Source: Muricea muricata (Eukaryota; Cnidaria; Anthozoa; Malacalcyonacea; Plexauridae). From it: a stretch of 64,000 bases of DNA. The notes beneath the pieces were generated by a model that did not search any database, was not told the origin of the DNA, and saw only the letters and a list, made by a program, of their open reading frames with translations. Below, piece after piece: positions 40,254 through 54,017 of this stretch. The translations under genes and the position numbers were made by a program. The stretch's first letter is position 1, and each line of letters begins with the position of its first letter. The stretch lies in NCBI GenBank assembly GCA_963855995.1, contig OY979717.1, forward strand, positions 32,472,297 through 32,536,296. Direction: 5' to 3'.

Positions 40254-43200
40254 GAGTTGAGCGCAATGATATACTACAATAACGGAACAAAAAGAGACCT
40301 TCTAATTGGAAATTTAAGATCTTACCACGTCCGAAATCATGTTTTCCTCTCTCAAACTATCAAGATAAGCGAAACAACATGTCAAAAGGAGAAACCTATA
40401 GCTTTCTTTAACCTGAAAAAAGTTTACTTAGAATCATTAAAATCGCGTTTTAAGCGCTCTAGAAGTGATTTGAGCCTAAAAACTTGTTGAATTTACCAAC
40501 TAAAAGTATCCGTCTTAAATCAACAACGGCGACGTTTTAGAGCTTAAAATCAAGTTTTGTGTGCTTATGTTATCGAGTTGAGTGCAATGATATACTACAA
40601 TAACGGAACAAAAAGAGACCTTCTAATTGAAAATTTAAGAGCTTACTACGTCCGAAATCATGTTTTCGGGACTCAAACTGTCGAAATTAGCGAAATAACA
40701 TGTCAAGATGAGAAACCTATAACTTTCTTTAAACCTGAAAAAAATCGTCTTACAATCATCAAAATCGCGTTTAAAGCGCTCTAGCAATGATTTTAGCTTG
40801 AAAACTTGTTGTATTTACCAACTAATAATTCCTGTCTTAAATCAATAACGGCGACGTTTTAGAGCTTAAAGTCATGCTTTGTGTACTTATGTTATCCAGG
40901 GTAGCGCAATGATATACTGCAATAACGGAACAAAAAGAGACCTTCTAATTGGAAATTTAAGATCTTACCACGTCCGAAATCATGTTTTCGGCTCTCAAAC
41001 TATCAAGATAAGCGAAACAACATGTCAAAAGGAGAAACCTATAGCTTTCTTTAACCTGAAAAAAGTTTACTTAGAATCATTAAAATCGCGTTTTAAGCAC
41101 TCTAGAAGTGATTTGAGCCTAAAAACTTGTTGAATTTACCAACTAAAAGTATCCGTCTTAAATCAACAACGGCGACGTTTTAGAGCTTAAAATCAAGTTT
41201 TGTGTGCTTTTGTTATCGAGTTGAGTGCAATGATATACTACAATAACGGAACAAAAAGAGACCTTCTAATTGAAAATTTAAGAGCTTACTACGTCCGAAA
41301 TCATGTTTTCGGGACTAAAACTGTCGAAATTAGCGAAATAACATGTCAAGATGAGAAACCTATAACTTTCTTTAAACCTGAAAAAAATCGTCTTACAATC
41401 ATCAAAATCGCGTTTAAAGCGCTCTAGCAATGATTTTAGCTTAAAAACTTGTTGTATTTACCAACTAATAATTCCTGTCTTAAATCAATAACGGCGACGT
41501 TTTAGAGCTTAAAGTCAGGCTTTGTGTACTTATGTTATCCAGGGTAGCGCAATGATATACTGCAATAACGGAACAAAAAGAGACCTTCTAATTGGAAATT
41601 TAAGATCTTACCACGTCCGAAATCATGTTTTCGGCTCTCAAACTATCAAGATAAGCGAAACAACATGTCAAAAGGAGAAACCTATAGCTTTCTTTAACCT
41701 GAAAAAAAGTTTACTTAGAATCATTAAAATCGCGTTTTAAGCGCTCTAGAAGTGATTTGAGCCTAAAAACTTTTTGAATTTACCAACTAAAAGTATCCGT
41801 CTTAAATCAATAACGGCGACGTTTTAGAGCTTAAAATCAAGTTTTGTGTGCTTATGTTATCGAGTTGAGCGCAATAATATACTACAATAACGGAACAAAA
41901 AGAGACCTTCTAATTGAAAATTTAAGAGCTTACCACGTCCGAAATCATTTTTTCGGGACTCAAACTGTCGAAATTAGCGAAATAACATGTCAAGATGAGA
42001 AACCTATAAGTTTCTTTAAACCTGAAAAAAATCGACTTACAATCATTAAAATCGCGTTTTAAGCGCTCTAGAAGTGATTTGAGCGCAAAACTTGTTGAAT
42101 TTACCAATTAAAAATATCCGTCTTAAATCAATAACGGCGACGTTTTAGAGCTTAAAATCATGTTTTGTGTGCTTATGTTATCGAGTTGAGCGCAATGATA
42201 TACTACAATAACGGAACAAAAAGAGACCTTCTAATTGGAAATTTAAGATCTTACCACGTCCGAAATCATGTTTTCCTCTCTCAAACTATCAAGATAAGCG
42301 AAACAACATGTCAAAAGGAGAAACCTATAGCTTTCTTTAACCTGAAAAAAGTTTACTTAGAATCATTAAAATCGCGTTTTAAGCGCTCTAGAAGTGATTT
42401 GAGCCTAAAAACTTGTTGAATTTACCAACTAAAAGTATCCGTCTTAAATCAACAACGGCGACGTTTTAGAGCTTAAAATCAAGTTTTGTGTGCTTATGTT
42501 ATCGAGTTGAGTGCAATGATATACTACAATAACGGAACAAAAAGAGACCTTCTAATTGAAAATTTAAGAGCTTACTACGTCCGAAATCATGTTTTCGGGA
42601 CTCAAACTGTCGAAATTAGCGAAATAACATGTCAAGATGAGAAACCTATAACTTTCTTTAAACCTGAAAAAAATCGTCTTACAATCATCAAAATCGCGTT
42701 TAAAGCGCTCTAGCAATGATTTTAGCTTGAAAACTTGTTGTATTTACCAACTAATAATTCCTGTCTTAAATCAATAACGGCGACGTTTTAGAGCTTAAAG
42801 TCATGCTTTGTGTACTTATGTTATCCAGGGTAGCGCAATGATATACTGCAATAACGGAACAAAAAGAGACCTTCTAATTGGAAATTTAAGATCTTACCAC
42901 GTCCGAAATCATGTTTTCGGCTCTCAAACTATCAAGATAAGCGAAACAACATGTCAAAAGGAGAAACCTATAGCTTTCTTTAACCTGAAAAAAGTTTACT
43001 TAGAATCATTAAAATCGCGTTTTAAGCACTCTAGAAGTGATTTGAGCCTAAAAACTTGTTGAATTTACCAACTAAAAGTATCCGTCTTAAATCAACAACG
43101 GCGACGTTTTAGAGCTTAAAATCAAGTTTTGTGTGCTTATGTTATCGAGTTGAGTGCAATGATATACTACAATAACGGAACAAAAAGAGACCTTCTAATT

Positions 43201-43924
43201 GAAAATTTAAGAGCTTACTACGTCCGAAATCATGTTTTCGGGACTCAAACTGTCGAAATTAGCGAAATAACATGTCAAGATGAGAAACCTATAACTTTCT
43301 TTAAACCTGAAAAAAATCGTCTTACAATCATCAAAATCGCGTTTAAAGCGCTCTAGCAATGATTTTAGCTTAAAAACTTGTTGTATTTACCAACTAATAA
43401 TTCCTGTCTTAAATCAATAACGGCGACGTTTTAGAGCTTAAAGTCAGGCTTTGTGTACTTATGTTATCCAGGGTAGCGCAATGATATACTGCAATAACGG
43501 AACAAAAAGAGACCTTCTAATTGGAAATTTAAGATCTTACCACGTCCGAAATCATGTTTTCGGCTCTCAAACTATCAAGATAAGCGAAACAACATGTCAA
43601 AAGGAGAAACCTATAGCTTTCTTTAACCTGAAAAAAAGTTTACTTAGAATCATTAAAATCGCGTTTTAAGCGCTCTAGAAGTGATTTGAGCCTAAAAACT
43701 TTTTGAATTTACCAACTAAAAGTATCCGTCTTAAATCAATAACGGCGACGTTTTAGAACTTAAAATCAAGTTTTGTGTGCTTATGTTATCGAGTTGAGCG
43801 CAATAATATACTACAATAACGGAACAAAAAGAGACCTTCTAATTGAAAATTTAAGAGCTTACCACGTCCGAAATCATTTTTTCGGGACTCAAACTGTCGA
43901 AATTAGCGAAATAACATGTCAAGA
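40100..43924 (+). repeat. 6-monomer tandem duplication (1,929 bp)
   Basis: Positions about 40100-41995 recur at 42029-43924, offset 1,929 bp. Shared private markers are TTTTCCTCTCTC (40345, 42274), AAGCACTCTAG (41096, 43025), AAAGTCAGGC and GCAATAATATAC. The joint lies in the chimeric monomer at 41844-42120. The 3' copy and what follows to about 45935 recur again at 48763-52688. Confidence 0.86.
41844..42120 (+). repeat. Chimeric monomer at a 6-mer joint
   Basis: The 5' part is the GCAATAATATAC / TTTTTTCGGGAC subtype. From about 42010 it is the TAG-subtype 3' end (AATCGACTTACAATCATT, CAAAACTTGTTG, CCAATTAAAAATATCC). The intervening TAG itself is absent, so the common short frame stays open. 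It carries a private AAGTTTCTTT near 42008. Confidence 0.8.
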
Positions 43925-46900
43925 TGAGAAACCTATAACTTTCTTTAAACCTCAAAAAAATCGTCTTACAATCATCAAAATCGCGTTTTAAGCGCTCTAG
44001 AAATGATTTGAGTTTAAAAGCTTGTTGTATTTACCAACTAATAATTCCTGTCTTAAATCAATAACGGCGACGTTTTAGAGCTTAAAGTCATGCTTTTTGT
44101 ACTTACGTTATCGAGGGTAGCGCAATGATATACTGCAATAACGGAACAAAAAGAGACCTTCTAATTGGAAATTTAAGATCTTACCACGTCCGAAATCATG
44201 TTTTCGGCACTCAAACCATCAGGATAAGCGAAACAACATGTCAAAATGAGAAACCTATAACTTTCTTTAACCTGAAAAAAAGTTTACTTAGAATCATTAA
44301 AATCGCGTTTTAAGAGCTCTAGAAGTGATTTGAGCTTAAAAACTTGTTTAATTTACCAACTAATAATTGCTGTCTTAAATCAATAACGTGACGTTTTAGA
44401 GCGTAAAATCATGTTTTGTGTGCTTATGTTATCGAGTTGAGCGCAATGATATACTACAATAACGGAACAAAAAGAGACCTTCTAATTGGAAATTTAAGAT
44501 CTTACCACGTCCGAAATCATGTTTTCGGCACTCAAACCATCGAAATTAGCGAAATAACATGTCAAAATGAGAAACCTATCACTTTCTTTAAACCTGAAAA
44601 AAAATCGATCTACAATCATCAAAATCGCGTTTTAAGCGCTCTAGAAGTGATTTGAGCTTAAAAACTTGTTGAATATACGAACTAAAAATTGCTGTCTTAA
44701 ATCAATAACGGCGACGTTTTAGAGCTTAAAATCATGTTTTGTGTGCTTATGTGATCGAGTTGAGCGCAATGATATACTACAATAACGGAACAAAAACAGA
44801 CCTTCTAATTGGAAATTTAAGATCTTACCACGTCCGAAATCATGTTTTCGGCACTCAAACCATGGAGATAAGCGAAATAAGATATCAAAATTAGAAACCT
44901 ATAACTTTCTTTAAACCTGAAAAAAATCGACTTACAATCATTAAAATCGCGTTTTAAGCGCTCTAGAAGTGATTTGAGCGCAAAACTTGTTGAATTTACC
45001 AATTAAAAATATCCGTCTGGAATCAATAACCGTGACGTTTTAGAGCTTAAAATCATGTTTTGTGTGCTTATGTTATCGAGTTGAGCGCAATGATATACTA
45101 CAATAACGGAACAAAAAGAGACCTTCTAATTGGAATTTTAAGATCTTACCACGTCCGAAATCATGTTTTCGGCTCTCAAACCGTCAAGATAAGCGAAACA
45201 ACATGTCAAAAGGAGAAACCTATAGCTTTGTTTAACCTGAAAAAAAGTTTACTTAGAATCATTAAAATCGCGTTTTAAGCGGTCTAGAAGTGATTTGAGC
45301 CTAAAAACTTGTTGAATTTACCAACTAAAAGTATCCGTCTTAAATCAATAACGGCGAAGTTTTAGAGCTTAAAATCAAGTTTTGTGTGCTTATGTTATCG
45401 AGTTGAGCGCAATGATATACTACAATAACGGAACAAAAAGAGACCTTCTAATTGAAAATTTAAGAGCTTACCACGTCCGAAATCATTTTTTCGGGACTCA
45501 AACTGTCGAAATTAGCGAAAAAACATGTCAAGATGAGAAACCTATAACTTTCTTTAAACCTGAAAAAAATCGTCTTACAATCATCAAAATCGCGTTTTAA
45601 GCGCTCTAGAAATGATTTGAGCTTAAAAACTTGTTGTATTTACCAACTAATAATTCCTGTCTTAAATCAATAACGGCGACGTTTTAGAGCTTAAAGTCAT
45701 GCTTTGTGTACTTATGTTATCGAGGGTAGCGCAATGATATCCTGCAATAACGGAACAAAAAGAGACCTGCTAATTGGAAATTTAAGATCTTACTACGTCC
45801 GAAATCATGTTTTCGGCACTCAAACTATCAGGATAAGCGAAACAACATGTCAAAATGAGAAACCTATAACTTTCTTTAACCTGAAAAAAAGTTCACTTAG
45901 AATCATTAAAATCGCGTTTTAAGAGCTCTAGAAGTTATTTGAGCTTAAAAACTTGTGGAATTTACCAACTAATAATTGCTGTCTTAAATTAATAACGGGA
46001 CGTTTTAGAGCTTAAAATCATGTTTTGTGTGCTTATGTTATCGAGTTGAGCGCAATGATATACTACAATAACGGAACAAAAAGAGACCTTTTAATTGGAA
46101 ATTTAAGATCTTATAACGTCCGAAATCATGTTTTCGGGACTCAAACCATCGAAATTAGCGAAATAACATGTCAATATGAGAAATCTATAACTTTCTTTAA
46201 CCTGAAAAAAATTTTACTTAGAATCATTAAAATCGCGTTTTAAGCGCTCTAGAAGTTATTTGAGCGGAAAAACTTGTTGAATTTACCAACTAAAAGTATC
46301 CGTCTTAAATCAATAACGGCGACGTTTTAGAGCTTAAAATCATGTTTTGTGTGCTTATGTTATCGAGTTGAGCGCAATGATATACTACAATAACGGAACA
46401 AAAAGAGACCTTCTAATTGAAAATTTAAGAGCTTACCACGTCCGAAATCATGTTTTCGGCACTCAAACCATGGAGATAAGCGAAATAAGATATCAAAATT
46501 AGAAACCTATAACTTTCTTTAAACCTGAAAAAATCGACTTACAATGATTAAAATCGCGTTTTAAGCGCTCTAGAAGTGATTTGAGCGCAAAACTTGTTGA
46601 ATTTACCAATTAAAAATATCCGTCTTAAATCAATAACGGCGACGTTTTAGAGCTTAAAATCATGTTTTGTGTGCTTATGTTATCGAGTTGAGCGCAATGA
46701 TATACTACAATAACGGAACAAAAAGAGACCTTCTAATTGGAAATTTAAGATCTTACCACGTCCGAAATCATGTTTTCGGCTCTCAAACTATCAAGATAAG
46801 CGAAACAACATGTCAAAAGGAGAAACCTATAGCTTTCTTTAACCTGAAAAAAGTTTACTTAGAATCATTAAAATCGCGTTTTAAGCGCTCTAGAAGTGAT

Positions 46901-49900
46901 TTGAGCCTAAAAACTTGTTGAATTTACCAACTAAAAGTATCCGTCTTAAATCAACAACGGCGACGTTTTAGAGCTTAAAATCATGTTTTGTGTGCTTATG
47001 TTATCGAGTTGAGCGCAATGATATACTACAATAACGGAACAAAAAGAGACCTTCTAATTGGAAATTTAAGATCTTACCACGTCCGAAATCATGTTTTCGG
47101 CTCTCAAACCGTCAAGATAAGCGAAACAACATGTCAAAAGGAGAAACCTATAGCTTTCTTTAACCTGAAAAAAAGTTTACTTAGAATCATGAAAATCGCG
47201 TTTTAAGCGCTCTAGAAGTGATTTGAGCATAAAAACTTGTTGAATTTACCAACTAAAAGTATCCGTCTTAAATCAATAACGGCGACGTTTTAGAGCTTAA
47301 AATCAAGTTTTGTGTGCTTATGTTATCGAGTTGAGCGCAATGATATACTACAATAACGGAACAAAAAGAGACCTTCTAATTGGAAATTTAAGATCTTACC
47401 ACGTCCGAAATCATGTTTTCGGCTCTCAAAATATCAAGATAAGCGAAACAACATGTCAAAAGGAGAAACCTATAGCTTTCTTTAACCTGAAAAAAAGTTT
47501 ACTTAGAATCATTAAAATCGCGTTTTAAGCGCTCTAGAAGTGATTTGAGCCTAAAAACTTGTTGAATTTACCAACTAAAAGTATCCGTCTTAAATCAATA
47601 ACGGCGACGTTTTAGAGCTTAAAATCAAGTTTTGTGTGCTTATGTTATCGAGTTGAGCGCAATGATATACTACAATAACGGAACAAAAAGAGACCTTCTA
47701 ATTGAAAATTTAAGAGCTTACCACGTCCGAAATCATTTTTTCGCGACTCAAACTGTCGAAATTGGCGAAATAACATGTCAAGATGAGAAACCTATAACTT
47801 TCTTTAAACCTGAAAAAAATCGTCTTACAATCATCAAAATCGCGTTTTAAGCGCTCTAGAAATGATTTGAGCTTAAAAACTTGTTGTATTTACCAACTAA
47901 TAATTCCTGTCTTAAATCAATAACGGCGACGTTTTAGAGCTTAAAGTCATGCTTTTTGTACTTATGTTATCGAGGGTAGCGCAATGATATACTGCAATAA
48001 CGGAACAAAAAGAGACCTTCTAATTGAAAATTTAAGATCTTACTACGTCCGAAATCATGTTTTCGGCACTCAAACCATCAGGATAAGCGAAACAACATGT
48101 AAAAATGAGAAACCTATAACTTTCTTTAACCTGAAAAAAAGTTTACTTAGAATCATCAAAATCGCGTTTTAAGCGCTCTAGAAGTGATTTGAGCTTAAAA
48201 ACTTGTGGAATTTACCAACTAATAATTGCTGTCTTAAATTAATAACGGGACGTTTTAGAGCTTAAAATCATGTTTTGTGTGCTTATGTTATCGAGTTGAG
48301 CGCAATGATATACTACAATAACGGAACAAAAAGAGACCTTTTAATTGGAAATTTAAGATCTTATAACGTCCGAAATCATGTTTTCGGGACTCAAACCATC
48401 GAAATTGGCGAAATAACATGTCAATATGAGAAATCTATAACTTTCTTTAGCCTGAAAAAAATTTTACTTAGAATCACTAAAATCGCGTTTTAAGCGCTCT
48501 AGAAGTTATTTGAGCGGAAAAACTTGTTGAATTTACCAACTAAAAGTATCCGTCTTAAATCAATAACAGCGACGTTTTAGAGCTTAAAATCATGTTTTGT
48601 GTGCTTATGTTATCGAGTTGAGCGCAATGATATACTACAATAACGGAACAAAAAGAGACCTTCTAATTGAAAATTTAAGAGCTTACCACGTCCGAAATCA
48701 TGTTTTCGGCACTCAAACCATGGAGATAAGCGAAATAAGATATCAAAATTAGAAACCTATAACTTTCTTTAAACCTGAAAAAAATCGACTTACAATCATT
48801 AAAATCGCGTTTTAAGCGCTCTAGAAGTGATTTGAGCGCAAAACTTGTTGAATTTACCAATTAAAAATATCCGTCTTAAATCAATAACGGCGACGTTTTA
48901 GAGCTTAAAATCATGTTTTGTGTGCTTATGTTATCGAGTTGAGCGCAATGATATACTACAATAACGGAACAAAAAGAGACCTTCTAATTGGAAATTTAAG
49001 ATCTTACCACGTCCGAAATCATGTTTTCCTCTCTCAAACTATCAAGATAAGCGAAACAACATGTCAAAAGGAGAAACCTATAGCTTTCTTTAACCTGAAA
49101 AAAGTTTACTTAGAATCATTAAAATCGCGTTTTAAGCGCTCTAGAAGTGATTTGAGCCTAAAAACTTGTTGAATTTACCAACTAAAAGTATCCGTCTTAA
49201 ATCAACAACGGCGACGTTTTAGAGCTTAAAATCAAGTTTTGTGTGCTTATGTTATCGAGTTGAGTGCAATGATATACTACAATAACGGAACAAAAAGAGA
49301 CCTTCTAATTGAAAATTTAAGAGCTTACTACGTCCGAAATCATGTTTTCGGGACTCAAACTGTCGAAATTAGCGAAATAACATGTCAAGATGAGAAACCT
49401 ATAACTTTCTTTAAACCTGAAAAAAATCGTCTTACAATCATCAAAATCGCGTTTAAAGCGCTCTAGCAATGATTTTAGCTTGAAAACTTGTTGTATTTAC
49501 CAACTAATAATTCCTGTCTTAAATCAATAACGGCGACGTTTTAGAGCTTAAAGTCATGCTTTGTGTACTTATGTTATCCAGGGTAGCGCAATGATATACT
49601 GCAATAACGGAACAAAAAGAGACCTTCTAATTGGAAATTTAAGATCTTACCACGTCCGAAATCATGTTTTCGGCTCTCAAACTATCAAGATAAGCGAAAC
49701 AACATGTCAAAAGGAGAAACCTATAGCTTTCTTTAACCTGAAAAAAGTTTACTTAGAATCATTAAAATCGCGTTTTAAGCACTCTAGAAGTGATTTGAGC
49801 CTAAAAACTTGTTGAATTTACCAACTAAAAGTATCCGTCTTAAATCAACAACGGCGACGTTTTAGAGCTTAAAATCAAGTTTTGTGTGCTTATGTTATCG

Positions 49901-52688
49901 AGTTGAGTGCAATGATATACTACAATAACGGAACAAAAAGAGACCTTCTAATTGAAAATTTAAGAGCTTACTACGTCCGAAATCATGTTTTCGGGACTCA
50001 AACTGTCGAAATTAGCGAAATAACATGTCAAGATGAGAAACCTATAACTTTCTTTAAAACTGAAAAAAATCGTCTTACAATCATCAAAATCGCGTTTAAA
50101 GCGCTCTAGCAATGATTTTAGCTTAAAAACTTGTTGTATTTACCAACTAATAATTCCTGTCTTAAATCAATAACGGCGACGTTTTAGAGCTTAAAGTCAG
50201 GCTTTGTGTACTTATGTTATCCAGGGTAGCGCAATGATATACTGCAATAACGGAACAAAAAGAGACCTTCTAATTGGAAATTTAAGATCTTACCACGTCC
50301 GAAATCATGTTTTCGGCTCTCAAACTATCAAGATAAGCGAAACAACATGTCAAAAGGAGAAACCTATAGCTTTCTTTAACCTGAAAAAAAGTTTACTTAG
50401 AATCATTAAAATCGCGTTTTAAGCGCTCTAGAAGTGATTTGAGCCTAAAAACTTTTTGAATTTACCAACTAAAAGTATCCGTCTTAAATCAATAACGGCG
50501 ACGTTTTAGAGCTTAAAATCAAGTTTTGTGTGCTTATGTTATCGAGTTGAGCGCAATAATATACTACAATAACGGAACAAAAAGAGACCTTCTAATTGAA
50601 AATTTAAGAGCTTACCACGTCCGAAATCATTTTTTCGGGACTCAAACTGTCGAAATTAGCGAAATAACATGTCAAGATGAGAAACCTATAACTTTCTTTA
50701 AACCTCAAAAAAATCGTCTTACAATCATCAAAATCGCGTTTTAAGCGCTCTAGAAATGATTTGAGTTTAAAAGCTTGTTGTATTTACCAACTAATAATTC
50801 CTGTCTTAAATCAATAACGGCGACGTTTTAGAGCTTAAAGTCATGCTTTTTGTACTTACGTTATCGAGGGTAGCGCAATGATATACTGCAATAACGGAAC
50901 AAAAAGAGACCTTCTAATTGGAAATTTAAGATCTTACCACGTCCGAAATCATGTTTTCGGCACTCAAACCATCAGGATAAGCGAAACAACATGTCAAAAT
51001 GAGAAACCTATAACTTTCTTTAACCTGAAAAAAAGTTTACTTAGAATCATTAAAATCGCGTTTTAAGAGCTCTAGAAGTGATTTGAGCTTAAAAACTTGT
51101 TTAATTTACCAACTAATAATTGCTGTCTTAAATCAATAACGTGACGTTTTAGAGCGTAAAATCATGTTTTGTGTGCTTATGTTATCGAGTTGAGCGCAAT
51201 GATATACTACAATAACGGAACAAAAAGAGACCTTCTAATTGGAAATTTAAGATCTTACCACGTCCGAAATCATGTTTTCGGCACTCAAACCATCGAAATT
51301 AGCGAAATAACATGTCAAAATGAGAAACCTATCACTTTCTTTAAACCTGAAAAAAAATCGACCTACAATCATCAAAATCGCGTTTTAAGCGCTCTAGAAG
51401 TGATTTGAGCTTAAAAACTTGTTGAATATACGAACTAAAAATTGCTGTCTTAAATCAATAACGGCGACGTTTTAGAGCTTAAAATCATGTTTTGTGTGCT
51501 TATGTGATCGAGTTGAGCGCAATGATATACTACAATAACGGAACAAAAACAGACCTTCTAATTGGAAATTTAAGATCTTACCACGTCCGAAATCATGTTT
51601 TCGGCACTCAAACCATGGAGATAAGCGAAATAAGATATCAAAATTAGAAACCTATAACTTTCTTTAAACCTGAAAAAAATCGACTTACAATCATTAAAAT
51701 CGCGTTTTAAGCGCTCTAGAAGTGATTTGAGCGCAAAACTTGTTGAATTTACCAATTAAAAATATCCGTCTTGAATCAATAACCGTGACGTTTTAGAGCT
51801 TAAAATCATGTTTTGTGTGCTTATGTTATCGAGTTGAGCGCAATGATATACTACAATAACGGAACAAAAAGAGACCTTCTAATTGGAAATTTAAGATCTT
51901 ACCACGTCCGAAATCATGTTTTCGGCTCTCAAACCGTCAAGATAAGCAAAACAACATGTCAAAAGGAGAAACCTATAGCTTTGTTTAACCTGAAAAAAAG
52001 TTTACTTAGAATCATTAAAATCGCGTTTTAAGCGCTCTAGAAGTGATTTGAGCCTAAAAACTTGTTGAATTTACCAACTAAAAGTATCCGTCTTAAATCA
52101 ATAACGGCGAAGTTTTAGAGCTTAAAATCAAGTTTTGTGTGCTTATGTTATCGAGTTGAGCGCAATGATATACTACAATAACGGAACAAAAAGAGACCTT
52201 CTAATTGAAAATTTAAGAGCTTACCACGTCCGAAATCATTTTTTCGGGACTCAAACTGTCGAAATTAGCGAAAAAACATGTCAAGATGAGAAACCTATAA
52301 CTTTCTTTAAACCTGAAAAAAATCGTCTTACAATCATCAAAATCGCGTTTTAAGCGCTCTAGAAATGATTTGAGCTTAAAAACTTGTTGTATTTACCAAC
52401 TAATAATTCCTGTCTTAAATCAATAACGGCGACGTTTTAGAGCTTAAAGTCATGCTTTGTGTACTTATTTTATCGAGGGTAGCGCAATGATATCCTGCAA
52501 TAACGGAACAAAAAGAGACCTTCTAATTGGAAATTTAAGATCTTACTACGTCCGAAATCATGTTTTCGGCACTCAAACTATCAGGATAAGCGAAACAACA
52601 TGTCAAAATGAGAAACCTATAACTTTCTTTAACCTGAAAAAAAGTTCACTTAGAATCATTAAAATCGCGTTTTAAGAGCTCTAGAAGT
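42010..52688 (+). repeat. 21-monomer duplicated block pair (6,753 bp offset)
   Basis: Positions about 42010-45935 match 48763-52688 at 6,753 bp, twenty-one monomers. TTTTCCTCTCTC, AAGCACTCTAG, AAAGTCAGGC, GCAATAATATAC and AATCAATAACCGTGACG (45022, 51776) are shared. The interval between the copies (45943-48668) matches 30180-32906 at 15,762-15,763 bp. One A is missing from the A-tract near 46528, which accounts for the one-base difference in offset. Confidence 0.85.
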
Positions 52689-53735
52689 GATTTGAGCTTA
52701 AAAACTTGTTTAATTTACCAACTAATAATTGCTGTCTTAAATCAATAACGTGACGTTTTAGAGCGTAAAATCATGTTTTGTGTGCTTATGTTATCGAGTT
52801 GAGCGCAATGATATACTGCAATCACGGAACAAAAAGAGACCTTTTAATTGGAAATTTAAGATCTTATCACGTCCGAAATCATGTTTTCGGGACTCAAACC
52901 ATCGAAAGTAGCGAAATAACATGTCAATATGAGAAACCTATAACTTTCTTTAACCTGAAAAAAATTTTACTTAGAATCATTAAAATCGCGTTTTAAGCGC
53001 TCTAGAAGTTATTTGAGCGGAAAAACTTGTTGAATTTACCAACTAAAAGTATCCGTCTTAAATCAATAACGGCGACGTTTTAGAGCTTAAAATCATGTTT
53101 TGTGTGCTTATGTTTTCAATTTGAGCATAATGATATACTACAATAACGGAACAAAAAGAGACCTTCTAATTGAAAATTTAAGAGCTTACTACGTCCGAAA
53201 TCATGTTTTCGGGACTCAAACTGTCGAAATTAGCGAAATAACATGTCAAGATGAGAAACCTATAACTTTCTTTAAAACTGAAAAAAATCGTCTTACAATC
53301 ATCAAAATCGCGTTTAAAGCGCTCTAGCAATGATTTTAGGTTAAAAACTTGTTGTATTAACCAACTAATAATTCCTGTCTTAAATCAATAACGGCGACGT
53401 TTTAGAGCTTAAAGTCAGGCTTTGTGTACTTATGTTATCCAGGGTAGCGCAATGATATACTGCAATAACGGAACAAAAAGAGACCTTCTAATTGGAAATT
53501 TAAGATCTTACCACGTCCGAAATCATGTTTTCGGCTCTCAAACTATCAAGATAAGCGAAACAACATGTCAAAAGGAGAAACCTATAGCTTTCTTTAACCT
53601 GAAAAAAAGTTTACTTAGAATCATTAAAATCGCGTTTTAAGCGCTCTAGAAGTGATGTGAGCCTAAAAACTTTTTGAATTTACCAACTAAAAGTATCCGT
53701 CTTAAATCAATAACGGCGACGTTTTAGAGCTTAAA
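49950..53735 (+). repeat. 10-monomer duplication ending in a chimeric monomer (3,218 bp)
   Basis: The second half of the monomer at 49882, marked by CTTTAAAACTGAAAAAAATC, reappears 3,218 bp later at 53100. There it is joined to the 5' half of the TTTTCAATTTGAGC subtype. The next monomer (53422, AAAGTCAGGC) matches 50204. The order then skips from that subtype directly to the one at 51813, so four monomers are missing compared with the first copy. Confidence 0.82.
53100..53327 (+). repeat. Chimeric monomer, duplicated with the flanking 6-mer
   Basis: The 5' half is GTTTTCAATTTGAGCATAATG (as at 62724), and the 3' half is ENLRAYY-type with TTTAAAACTG and GTTTAAAGCGC (as at 49882); the switch is near 53165. 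An identical chimera is at 59506, so the fusion happened before the six-monomer duplication that surrounds the LINE. Confidence 0.85.
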
Positions 53736-54010
53736 ATCATGTTTTGTGTGCTTATGTTATCGAGTTGAGCGCAATGATATACTACAATAACGGAACAAAA
53801 AGAGACCTTCTAATTGGAAATTTAAGATCTTACCACGTCCGAAATCATGTTTTCGGCTCTCAAACCGTCAAGATAAGCGAAACAACATGTCAAAAGGAGA
53901 AACCTATAGCTTTGTTTAACCTGAAAAAAAGTTTACTTAGAATCATTAAAATCGCGTTTTAAGCGCTCTAGAAGTGATTTGAGCCTAAAAACTTGTTGAA
54001 TTTACCAACT

Positions 54011-54017
54011 AAAAGTA
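54011..54017 (+). other. LINE insertion point in the satellite linker, 2-bp or no target duplication
   Basis: The left flank ends CCAACTAAAAGTA at 54017, and the right flank resumes TATCCGTCTT at 58491. The undisturbed linker is AAAAGTATCCGTCTT. If TA at 58491-58492 is satellite, there is a 2-bp duplication; if it belongs to the TATC tail, there is none. Either way 4,475 bp were added and nothing was lost. Confidence 0.85.

Larger units (their letters stand above)
1..54017 (+). repeat. 322-bp tandem satellite array, left part
   Basis: About 168 head-to-tail monomers of 321-322 bp, all in the same orientation, with no other sequence between them. The phase is set by 'GTTTTAGAGCTTAAA', which recurs at 323, 645 and onward to the LINE boundary. 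Each monomer contains in order: TTTTAGAGCTTAAAATCA, a GTGTGCTTATGTTATCGAG block, GCAATGATATACT, AACGGAACAAAAAGAGACC, a variable middle, ACGTCCGAAATCAT, an A-tract after ACCTG, AAAATCGCGTTTTAAGCGC, TCTAGA, and a linker ending AATCAATAACGGCG. Pairs of monomers usually differ at a modest number of positions, while higher-order copies are nearly identical. Such arrays are typical of centromeric, pericentromeric or subtelomeric heterochromatin in eukaryotes, but nothing here says which. The array has no left end in the window. I do not recognise the family. Confidence 0.97.

Noticed and set aside
1..54017. CRISPR array, because GTTTTAGAGCTTAAA recurs regularly and resembles the start of a type II CRISPR repeat
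   Set aside because: The period is 322 bp, the sequence between copies is itself the same repeat and not unique spacers, there are no cas genes, and the LINE shows a eukaryotic genome.
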